In this document: positions 1 through 8,600 of the stretch, piece by piece
How the letters are laid out: each line of letters begins with the position of its first letter
Numbering within the stretch: position 1 is the first letter of the stretch
From: Struthidea cinerea
Taxonomy: Eukaryota > Chordata > Aves > Passeriformes > Corcoracidae
DNA: 64,000 bases
NCBI GenBank assembly: GCA_013397865.1
Contig: VZTI01004555.1
Coordinates: forward strand, 1,122,326 to 1,186,325
Direction: 5' to 3'
Position numbers and translations under genes: made by a program
The notes under the pieces: model-generated
The model's database searches: none
Told to the model about the DNA's origin: nothing
What the model saw: the letters and a program-made list of their open reading frames with translations, nothing else

Positions 1-244
1 ATCTGCAAAGTTTGAAAAATTAGGGATGCAGGCTTACACTGAGAACTGGCATACCCTAAAGCAAAGCTCTCCCAAACTTTCCCAGTTCCCAGCTCAACAA
101 GGCATAAATCCCATCCACAGAACCAATATTCCAATCTTTTCCTGCTGCCAACCAGTTCCAAAGGAAGCAGTGAGAAAGTCACAGCCTGTCATCCTATCAG
201 CAGTTCCAGTTATTGTTTTGAGTTACATATTTGTATTGAGTTAT
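1..244. other. Unique intronic sequence left of the LTR element
   Basis: No gene, repeat or RNA was recognised here. It lies directly outside the left target-site duplication of the LTR element and is presumably KIF26A intron, because the upstream KIF26A exons lie at higher coordinates on the minus strand. Confidence 0.5.
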
Positions 245-249
245 ATCAC
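245..249. repeat. Target-site duplication, left copy (ATCAC)
   Basis: ATCAC directly abuts the TG terminus of the LTR at 250 and is repeated exactly after the other LTR at 4414-4418. The match does not extend beyond 5 bp. Confidence 0.88.
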
Positions 250-338
250 TGTTATGATCCAGTTTTAAGGTTCTTAGAAATGCCTCTGCCCAAATAAAGG
301 TGCAAACAAGACCATATGCCAGTGAAAATAGTAAAGGT

Positions 339-344
339 TTTATT
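339..344 (-). terminator. LTR poly(A) signal AATAAA
   Basis: AATAAA on the minus strand lies about 190 bp downstream of the TATA box and about 90 bp before the LTR end, the expected R/U5 placement. It could polyadenylate KIF26A transcripts, since both share the strand. Confidence 0.7.
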
Positions 345-533
345 TGATGGTAAATATGAGAGAGAAAGAAAGAAAGAAAGAAGTAGAAAATAGGTGGAGG
401 GGACAGAAAGAGTGACGGGGACAGAATAAGGAAAATATCACCACTCCGTGGATCCCAACGATGTTCCGTTGATCCTCTCCAGCTGGTCTTCTTGGTGGTG
501 AAGGTCCCCCCAAAAAGCACAGAATCCCATGGG

Positions 534-541
534 TTTATATA
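534..541 (-). promoter_or_regulatory. LTR TATA box
   Basis: TATATAAA on the minus strand within a GC-rich U3 context, correctly ordered ahead of AATAAA at 339-344. Transcription would be expected to begin roughly 25-30 bp downstream, near 505-510, but no start-site evidence is available. Confidence 0.7.
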
Positions 542-1018
542 CCCTGGAGCCAGGTAGCAATGTCCAGGCATGTCCCCTGGGGGAGGGGGCAGTCTCTCTG
601 ACAGCAGACTCTGGGTCTGTTGCATCATGCGCAGTCCTGTGGGGCCGAGCCTCTCACGTGAAAGCCCCGTGGATGTGGCCTGTGGGGTTGGGGGTTCCAC
701 AGCTGGGCCAGTTTGTGTAACGGAGGATGGGGGCTCAGTGCCTCTGACCAGAGGTTACACCACGTACCCAAAACCTCCTCCCTCCCACCTCGACTGGGGG
801 TGTCTGTGTAAACCTGGCTTCTGTGAGCTGTGCTCTCCCCCCACCCCAAACTCAGGCGAGGATGATTGAACAATGGGTTTCCCTTTATCTAATCAGCAGT
901 TTGACTTTCAGTTCAAAGTCCCACTCCTTCAGGGAGGCTTCTTTGGTTGTAGCTTCTTTATAATGAGCAAAACTTTTTATCAATGTTTGAGGCATGAACA
1001 ATAGTTCAGTCTCTGACA

Positions 1019-1028
1019 GCCACCCCAT
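1019..1028 (-). other. Weak polypurine-tract candidate
   Basis: On the minus strand ATGGGGTGGC directly precedes the 3' LTR. Position fits the primer for plus-strand synthesis, but the tract is short and interrupted by pyrimidines. Confidence 0.4.
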
Positions 1029-2959
1029 GACTCAAACATTGTAAGAAAAGTCTCTCTCCTAGAAGTCTTCTTCACTTTATGGGTTGTCCACGGAGGTGAT
1101 GAGGAGAGATAATAGGAGAAAAGACAGAAACAGTAGAAGCAATAACATAAGTAATCTTACAGTGTTCAACAACGTCAAAATGCAAATTCAATTGTAATCA
1201 TCAATTCAATTTTCATTAGTCAGTGCTTCCACCCTGTGAATCCCAGGAATCAGTGTTTTTTGATGTGCAGTGGGTGTGAGGGATATCACAATATTGTATC
1301 TCTTAGATGTTGGTTCAATATGTTTTGAAATTAGTTATAGAATTATGCAGCAGGTCTTCATTTTTAAATTCCATAGAGGGGTATCCTCAATGGGTACATG
1401 TATTAACATGTGTCAATCAGCTGAGTTTCAAGAGGATTCCCAGCTCTTGTAGTATAATTGATTAACTTTGCACCTTGGAATAAATGTGAAGGGATTTGTT
1501 GAGGATGTCTGTTTTCTTCTTGACTGCATTCACATACAGTTAGAAGAATTTCATGGGTAATATTCTTACTCTGCTGGATAACTCTATACATTATGAAGGA
1601 TTCGTTTTTATGATACAAGATTAACACACAAAACATTTCCATACAAAATGTTCTTGTGCAAACATATCTTTACATCAGGGCTATGCTCTGTTTTCCAGGA
1701 GACAGATTATAGCATTGTTGTCATTTAATCTTGACACAAACCAGAAAGTGTGGCTTTTTTGTTATTGGTGGGATTAAAAATGAAATCAATTCCCTTTCAA
1801 ACTTAGTTTTCAAGGAGCATTTTCTTTTGAATTTTAGTGAGTAAATTGATGGCATGAAATTCAACAGTACATTGGTTTGAGAGCTGGTAGAAGGCTTTTC
1901 TGTATCCCTCCTGGTTTAGGAAGGGGGATTCAATCATTTCTATTGTAGCACTTGTTTGTGTTTTGTCAAGATTCTTTAATTCACTAATTAGAAAATCCAA
2001 AAGATTTAGCCAGATTATAATAATTTTGAAGCCTTCTGAGGCAGAACTGGGAAGGTTAGTACATATTGTAAGATTTCAAATATGTATAAATTCTTATACC
2101 ACCTCTCAGGATAATATTGGTTGAGACAAATTATACATCCATAAGATGTTAGCCACACCATTTTTCAGTAAAAAGACAAAACAAGTTAGAAAAAAATCAA
2201 ACTCAAGAATATGTAGAATGCTTAAACTAATATTTGATCTCCTGCAAAGTCACTTGCAATTAAAACACGAACAAATTACAAACATTATCTAACTGACAAT
2301 GCAAGCAATTATGGTGACACTTCAAATTTCATTGGTTTTCATGCAGCTCCATCTCATGTTGGTAGGTTCCTATAAAAGAAAAGTAAAAATTTGGCCCACT
2401 AGACCAGTTATTAAAAAGAAGTAAAAACTTTTTGTGGCTAACACAAAGTGACAGAGTCTACATGAAGCAATGGTTATCACATTTAGGTGTGATTTTGCTG
2501 CTTGCAGTTTCTCTGCTCTCAAACGGTTTTCCTTATCATCGATGCATGGATGTTTGGCATTCCTAGAAAAGGGAAAAGAAACAAACTTCCCAGAAAAATA
2601 TGCTTGAGTGAAACAAGTTGTTAATTGCATTTACTTATTCAGGGGGAGTGTTAGCTTTTATTCTGTGAAGTGCTTGTTGCACCACTTTTGTTGTTTCCCA
2701 CAGGTTTTCAGTGGGGTTTCCTCCAACTGATTGTTCAGCAGAGGGAGTGAGACTGCTTTTAAAAGTTTTGCAAGAGTTGCAGTCTGTGAATCCTGCATTT
2801 GAGTCGCTTTTTCTTTTTTCAGGGTTTTAGCAGGCTTCTGCTTTTCGCCCTGGAGCAGTTCACCTTATCAGTTTGCTCCTTTTGTTCCAGTGATTTTCCT
2901 TTTGGACAAGATCAAGTTCAGCGGCAAGCAGTGCTACTGCCTAAAACACCTTTTTTTTT

Positions 2960-3014
2960 TTTTAATAACCAATCACATTTTTAGTAATCAATCATGTTTT
3001 AGTAACCAATTGCT
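2960..3014. repeat. Triple 18-19-bp tandem repeat with CCAAT-like cores
   Basis: Three consecutive units (2960-2977, 2978-2996, 2997-3014) share the pattern TTTTA-rTAAyCAATyr. Two contain AACCAAT and the middle one AATCAAT. T runs of 13 to 15 bases flank the array. Seen directly; any transcription-factor role (for example NF-Y) is inference. Confidence 0.7.
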
Positions 3015-3213
3015 CCTTATCTCAATTTTTTTTTTTTTTTACCAAGTCCACCCCAGGAGTAGAGAGGTGACTAACAAATTAACCAAGGAAGGACAACAAA
3101 ACATTTTTTTGCACTGGCCACTCAGGACAGGCATTTTCCCCTAAGGTTTCTCTATAGTCCCCACAGAGGAAGCTGCAGGATAAATATCTAAGCCTGCATA
3201 GGGACAACATCAT

Positions 3214-3375
3214 CCCCACAAGGCAGCAGCTGCAGGATTGGAACCTGCCAATTCTAGCTCTCCACAATAAACCACAGACTGTTGGGGGGGGTTCCCCACA
3301 AGATAGGGGCTGCAGAATTGGCCTCAGGACTGAAACCCGCCAATTCTGGCTTTTCACAACAAAACACACAAAAGG
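3214..3375. repeat. Two tandem copies of an ~80-bp unit in the element leader
   Basis: Unit 1 starts at 3214 and unit 2 at 3294, both with CCCCACAAG. They share GCTGCAG, AATTGG/ATTGG, a CCAATTCT stretch and a run ending CACAA. The second is slightly expanded after AATTGG. A more diverged partial copy (CCCCACAGAGG...GCTGCAGGAT) begins at 3159. Confidence 0.65.
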
Positions 3376-3407
3376 AAACTAAAACACTCAAATCAGTTTA
3401 CTATCAC

Positions 3408-3600
3408 CTCCACAACTTCCTCAGAGAACGCTGCATCAGAATTCCCAAGAGTCTGGGTCCCCACAGAAGAAATCTCAACTTCCACAACCCCCTCAGAGAG
3501 GACTGCATTGGAATCCCTAGGAGTATCTGTGTCCCTACAGAAGGAAACCACAGGAAATAATCTCCTCAGAGGATACTATACTATTGTCAAAAGGCACTTG
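3408..3600 (-). repeat. 72-bp (24-codon) tandem repeat in the element leader
   Basis: The motif CCTCAGAG recurs at 3419, 3491 and 3564, a period of 72 then 73 bp. Units at 3408-3479 and 3480-3551 align throughout, including CACAGAAG..AA and GCAT..GAAT. On the minus strand the two full units are open in one frame and encode paired 24-residue repeats ending in SEEVVEV and SEGVVEV. The partial third unit is shifted by one base, and the frame closes at a TGA at 3395-3393. It may be a remnant of a repetitive gag-leader peptide. Confidence 0.65.
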
Positions 3601-3616
3601 GAGTCAGAGAATGGTA

Positions 3617-3634
3617 CGCTTGCCGACTATGCCA
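3617..3634 (-). other. Candidate tRNA primer-binding site
   Basis: On the minus strand TGGCATAGTCGGCAAGCG begins 6 bases after the 5' LTR end. A leading TGG is expected of a primer-binding site (complement of tRNA CCA), but the 6-base spacer is slightly long. I cannot match the acceptor-stem complement to a tRNA from memory. Confidence 0.45.
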
Positions 3635-3729
3635 ATAAAATGTTATGATCCAGTTTTAAGGCTCTTAGAAATGCCTCTGCCCAAATAAAGGTGCAAACAA
3701 GACCATATGCCAGTGAAAATAGTAAGGGT

Positions 3730-3735
3730 TTTATT
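3730..3735 (-). terminator. LTR poly(A) signal AATAAA
   Basis: Counterpart of the signal in the 3' LTR, retained intact, on the KIF26A sense strand. Confidence 0.65.
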
Positions 3736-3744
3736 TGATGGTAA

Positions 3745-3748
<4 letters not shown>

Positions 3749-3780
<32 letters not shown>

Positions 3781-3793
3781 AAGAAAGAAAGAA
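3749..3793. repeat. (GA)n(GAAA)n microsatellite inside the 5' LTR
   Basis: About fourteen GA units are followed by about four GAAA units. The other LTR has only a few GA units before its GAAA units at 358-383, so the GA tract changed length after insertion. Confidence 0.9.
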
Positions 3794-3951
3794 GTAGAAA
3801 ATAGGTGGAGGGGACAGAAAGAGTGACGGGGACAGAATAAGGAAAATATCACCACTACGTGGATCCCAACGATGTTCCGTTGATCCTCTCCAGCTGGTCT
3901 TCTTGGTGGTGAAGGTCCCCCCAAAAAGCACAGAATCCCATGGAGCCTGGA

Positions 3952-3959
3952 TTTATATA
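3952..3959 (-). promoter_or_regulatory. LTR TATA box
   Basis: TATATAAA on the minus strand at the same relative position as in the 3' LTR. As the promoter of the 5' LTR it would drive the element's own transcript. Confidence 0.68.
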
Positions 3960-4413
3960 CCCTGGAGCCAGGTAGCAATGTCCTCCTGGGGGAGGGGGCA
4001 GTCTCTTACAGCAGACTCTGGGTCTGTTGCATCACGTGCANCAGAGCCTCTCACGTGAAAGCCCCGTGGATGTGGCCTGTGGGGTTGGGGGTTCCACAGC
4101 TGGGCCGGTTTGTGTAACGGAGGATGGGGGCTCAGTGCCTCTGACCAGAGGTTACACCACGTACCCAAAACCTCCTCCCTCCCACCTCGACTGGGGGTGT
4201 CTGTGTAAACCTGGCTTCTGTGAGCTGTGCTCTCCCCCCACCCCAAACTCAGGCGAGGATGATTGAACAATGGGTTTCCCTTTATCTAATCAGCAGTTTG
4301 ACTTTCAGTTCAAAGTCCCACTCTTCAGGGAGGTTTCTTTGGTTGTAGCTTCTTTATAGTGAGCAAAACTTTTTATCAATGTTTGAGGCATGAACTGTTT
4401 TCAGTCTCTGACA

Positions 4414-4418
4414 ATCAC
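4414..4418. repeat. Target-site duplication, right copy (ATCAC)
   Basis: Exact repeat of 245-249, directly abutting the LTR terminus at 4413. Confidence 0.88.
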
Positions 4419-5549
4419 TCATCAAAACAGGCAACACATAGATGGATGTCCTACAATACAACCTCCAGCACCCTGTCCCAAGCCTTCCACAACTCACAGG
4501 ATAAACTTGATTGGCATTATTATTTTTATTATTACTATTGCTCTTTGATTTGTTGTTCTAAGATTAGAAAGGCAGCACAATGAAAAAAATGCAGTTGCTA
4601 CCCAAAACCCCAAGCAAAATTAAAAGCCAACAAGATATCTGCTTCCACTAACAGCATTCAACTTGGAAAACAAAATGTGATTTAGAAAGACACATTTTTT
4701 AAAGAGAAAACTGGGAATGTCTAAATACATCATGAAGGTTTGGAAGGGACAGGCACCATCTCTATTTCTAGAGTAAATTTTGTCCAAGGAGCCACTTTTA
4801 AAGCATATGATAAACTTTGAGGGTATGGTCTCTTCCTCCCCCGAGCTTACGAGGCTCCTGTGATGAATGTACAACTTCTGGAGGACATGAAAGCTTTCCC
4901 CGCTTTGTACCATTACACAAGTTCTGCACCAAACCTTTGTTTGCTTAGCTGTCCCAGCAATGCTGCTGAGAAGCACTGCCAGGAAGAACAAACAATTAAT
5001 GCTCCTTATTTCTGTGTTTTGACTTCCTCAATAAATAATTAGTTCATCTGGATCACAATGCACAGCCTCAAACAATGGAATTTTTATAATGGGTGAGGGT
5101 AATAAAGTTTCAATAGAAACCCATTATTCTGAAACGTTCCAAAATGTCAAACTACATCTAATATTGCGAGGATGTTACCTCACCAGCACTGTGAGAGCAA
5201 GTATCTCCACTTTGAGGCAAAGTTCATGCGTTGCCTCATGCACGTAGCATAATCTTGCAATTCAGACTTGAATTTCAGCTTCTCACTTTGACCTTGTAAT
5301 TTTCTCTTACTATCTCTTATTAAAATCAAGGCAGAAATAAAAATCGGCAGTGTTGACATATTAGGAACATCATCGTCTCACAGTTTTTTACTACACAGTT
5401 TTTAACTACTCTTACTCTTAGAAAATTCACATCTCATGTCTCCCATTCCTTACCTTCCCCCCACCTCACCAGCAGACACGCAGAGGAGCTTATTCCCTTC
5501 TCCTGCAGGAGCTGCTACCTGGATGAAAACCACTACCACACCCCAGTCC
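4419..5549. other. Unique non-coding stretch
   Basis: AT-rich sequence with a short TTATTAT-rich run near 4520. Open frames are short and unlike any family I recognise. Presumed KIF26A intron. Confidence 0.5.
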
Positions 5550-5670
5550 GTCTTCTCTTTTCAAATTAAGAAGCCCTAATCCTTCCAACCTCTCCTCACA
5601 GGTGAGGTTTCCTTGATTTCTGACCATCCTTGTTGCTTGTCCCTGACTCTACTCACAGCTTCATAAAGTA
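5550..5670 (-). mobile_element. Old CR1 LINE 3'-region fragment
   Basis: The plus strand resembles the antisense of CR1: CTTTTC-AA-TTAAGAAGCCC, then CCAACCTCTCCTCACAGGTGAGG, then TGACCATCCTTGTTGC. These match the familiar antisense order (tail of reverse transcriptase plus 3' UTR). Divergence is high and the ends are fuzzy. Confidence 0.6.
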
Positions 5671-8600
5671 TGGAATCAAGGCTTTGTGCATCAGTAAGCA
5701 ATAATCAAGGCTCACCTGAATTCAGGCACAGTACAGAAATGCCAGGCAAAGCCACTTTGGGATAAACTCAATACAACCTCCAGAAGATGACAAGCTAAAA
5801 CAAACCTCAAAGGTACTCCTGATATCAGAAGAGCTCTCTCATGTTGTAGAGACTCAAGAGGTGGTTCCTCCACTCAGCTATCTTTTATTAATGTAATAGA
5901 AGCAACCAATCTGGCCCATCTTCAAGCATTCAAGCGATTTGCATACAGGTATCCAAGAAGGAGTTTTCACTACACTTCTCTGTAATTTTTCTCTAAGTTT
6001 AAGGAACGCCAAAGGGCAGATCCTCACGAGCACTGACAGTTGCACTCCAACCATTTTTTCTGCTCTCCCAAACCAGCAGCTCCTGTGGTTACTGCTACAA
6101 AATTGTCTTGGGTAATGTCAGCTCCATGCTCTCTTCAGCTTGTAGATTTAAGACACTTTTCTGGCCAAAGAACATTGCTTCAGCAGCCAGGATCAGTGTT
6201 CAGGAACTGACTTTTAGATATATTTCAGACATATACATATATATATGAATAACAGCTAGTCACAGCAGCCTGCCACATACCATTTCCAGCTCTGCTCACT
6301 AATGATGTTAAACAAAGCAAGAGCAGACGAACATATTGCTGCACTTCCCCACTCGCTGTTTACAACTGTACCATATGACAAACTGCTGAAAACCTGTGTA
6401 GGTTAATCTTTAAGTAAGCAAGACTGTCAACACCTAATACAGAAATATGTCAGTTCCCGGGCTGCACACTGCACAGACAGCTATGTACTGAAAATACAGC
6501 TACCTGAATGCCAGCAATATTTCCCCACTCTGTTTCATGAGCTAACTGAGCTAAAGCAGGCAGAACCACATCAATCTAAGCACACTCCTTAGGCAAAAAA
6601 AAAAGTTGGACTTATTTGCCGGCAAGACATAGACGCATGAAACAGGTTGAGCAAAATAGAATTCTAGTCTCATTTGTATTCTGTCAAGAAAAAGCAAGAA
6701 AGACATTTTTAAAACTACAAAGTAATGAAACTGAAACAATGGTGCTAACCAGCCCATCACTACTGAAGTAACATTTACATTGATTACTTAAAATTTTGCT
6801 TTGCAGTATCAGCTCCTGGTGTACAAAAATCATTCTGCTCATTCAGGCTGCTCCAGGGAAGAGGTAGATGTATTTGCAAGTGGAAAAGATGAGAGATAAA
6901 ATATATGGCATGGCTAACAAGGGTTCATCTGAAGCACTAGGCTCAGACAAATATCTGACAGGAAAGAGAAGGGCTGAAAGAGGGAGAAATTCAGTATTTC
7001 CCTGTTTCTGATTGCATATAGCAGTCTGAATACAAGTTGGCATCTGTGAGTTTAATTCCTTCTTTACAATAAAAGCTCTGAGGCGGGTTACATTTTCCTC
7101 TTACCTTCCGTTGACCCAACACACCATCCCCACAGACATACCTTTTTCATCAATTCCAGCTCCCTCAGCTCCATATTTTATTGCACATCTAGAAAATCCA
7201 CAGAGGATCCATTCCCACTTCAGCAGGGTTTTATTTCAGATGCTTACTCAAAGGCTTGACACCTATACTGCCAAGCAAACAACTTCTCAGGGGGGCATTT
7301 ACTTATTCCTACGTTAGTGAGTTAAATGGTCACTGACAGCACTAAATGATGCAGTGGAAATCATCCAAGTACAGAAGTGGTATGCTTACACAATGAGTAT
7401 TTTTAAACAGAGGAGGGACACATGGGCTTCTAAACCCAGGGTTACTATGATTTATTTAACTGACATCAGTTCTGAAGTGATACTTCTCAGAGGTATAACA
7501 AGCTGATACTCCAGCGCCCTTTAAAATAGCACTTAGTGGGAAAATTTGAGATGCATGTTTTTCCATCACTGCAGATGGAGAGATCTGACTATTTCTGACC
7601 CAAAGATGGTAACTTCAAATTTCAGTAGAAATGAGCAACTCCTGAAGACCTGCTTGAGACACATTATCAAATGATATTCTGAAGCTTGCCCTGAAGTCCA
7701 GCAAGCTTCACTAATAACATTTAGATTGGATTCATTATATGCTGATTAACATCCATTGAGTCCTTTACTCCATAGGGCAAGTGCTTCTTAATAAGTGAGC
7801 TCCAACACTGAGGAGACAAAAAGCCAAACAAAGCAGAAAGCAAACCCAATAGCAGCACTAATTGATGATGAGTGAGATACTGGCTAAGCTCTTTGAAATG
7901 TCCTGCCAAAAGAAACATCTTCCATCCTCCAACAGTAAGGATGAAGGAAGTTTTAGAAAGCCAAAATTCAGTATTTCATAGGGAATTTAAAAGTAGCATC
8001 AGAGTAATCCTGCTACTTGATCAACTGGTCAAGCACTGCAGCTATATTGCTGGTGCATTATTTTGGCTTGACATTTTATTTTTGTCATAAATGATAATGT
8101 GGGATGTCTTATTTTGCGACAAGCACAAGCAAGCAAAGCAGTTTAGCTCAGAAAAGAGACAGTGACACTTCAAAGTCCATCTGCCCTGCAAACCACATCC
8201 TGCACACCACAAACTGAGTTTCAGAGTGACTCCAAGTTGGCCATGAAAGTTAATTGAATATTGAGTTATCAGTCTGATTTAAAACTATTTCACCTGCTAA
8301 GTCTGCCTGTCTTAATAATGTTGTTAAAATAGTTAAATATGTTACTGGAAGAGGCTGAAAGTCACTAATAAATTTGTAAAACAGGTGCAAACTGTCAAAT
8401 TACATCCCCACAGGAAAGTCACCATTATCATTTTACCTATGGAATGCTCCGTTCCCACTGCAGAAAAACCACCAGTGCAGCTGCCACGGCTGCCAAGCTG
8501 AGGAGCCCCAAATAACGGAGTCAGAGCAAGCGCTGGTGTTCAGGAGTCCAGGAACCAAAAAAGCAGGCAGACTGGGAGGGCTGGGCTGAGGGGAAGGCAG

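Larger units (their letters stand above)
250..1018 (-). repeat. 3' LTR of the ERVL-like element
   Basis: This LTR is 769 bp and reads U3-R-U5 on the minus strand. It starts TGTCAGAGACTGAA at 1018 and ends ATCATAACA at 250. TATATAAA lies at 541-534 and the poly(A) signal AATAAA at 344-339. It matches the LTR at 3641-4413 along its whole length. Differences seen by eye are about a dozen substitutions, several short indels and a shorter GA/GAAA microsatellite. Open frames on either strand inside it are by-products of the LTR. Confidence 0.93.
1019..3640 (-). pseudogene. LTR element interior without recognisable retroviral genes
   Basis: This 2.6-kb interior is far shorter than the usual 5-7 kb of an autonomous element. 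On the minus strand only short frames are open, for example 1403-1642 (79 codons) and 1803-2000 (65 codons). None shows a reverse transcriptase YxDD, an integrase zinc or DDE pattern, a protease DTG/DSG, or a nucleocapsid CCHC motif that I could recognise. The part nearest the 5' LTR (3214-3600) is tandemly repetitive, and 2948-3042 holds two long T runs around CCAAT-like repeats. It may be a deletion derivative or a family that replicates with borrowed enzymes. I cannot assign the interior to a known family by eye. Confidence 0.75.
3641..4413 (-). repeat. 5' LTR of the ERVL-like element
   Basis: This LTR is 773 bp and reads U3-R-U5 from 4413 down to 3641. The TATA box is at 3959-3952 and AATAAA at 3735-3730. 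Compared with the 3' LTR, it lacks sequence around 3983 and 4041, has an extra GGAGCCTG-like insertion before the TATA region, and carries an expanded (GA)n tract. An undetermined base at 4041 falls where about 10 bp present in the other LTR are missing, so part of the difference may be assembly error. Confidence 0.93.
245..4418 (-). mobile_element. Complete ERVL-like LTR retroelement, non-autonomous, with target-site duplications
   Basis: Two near-identical LTRs (250-1018 and 3641-4413) flank a 2622-bp interior. Each LTR begins TG and ends CA, and the whole is bounded by the 5-bp direct repeat ATCAC. The minus strand is the coding orientation: only on that strand do the LTRs show a TATA box followed about 190 bp later by AATAAA. 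A 5-bp duplication fits class III (ERVL-like) elements; class I usually leaves 4 bp and class II usually 6 bp. The interior has no recognisable reverse transcriptase, integrase, protease, capsid or envelope, so mobilisation would need proteins supplied in trans. High LTR similarity points to a fairly recent insertion. It lies in the same sense as KIF26A. Family naming needs a repeat-library search; class III is inference from duplication length only. Confidence 0.9.

Noticed and set aside
197..700. 167-codon open frame on the minus strand
   Set aside because: Lies inside the LTR and crosses R, U5 and the flank. Much of it encodes the low-complexity GAAA/TTTC tract. A related frame occurs in the other LTR.
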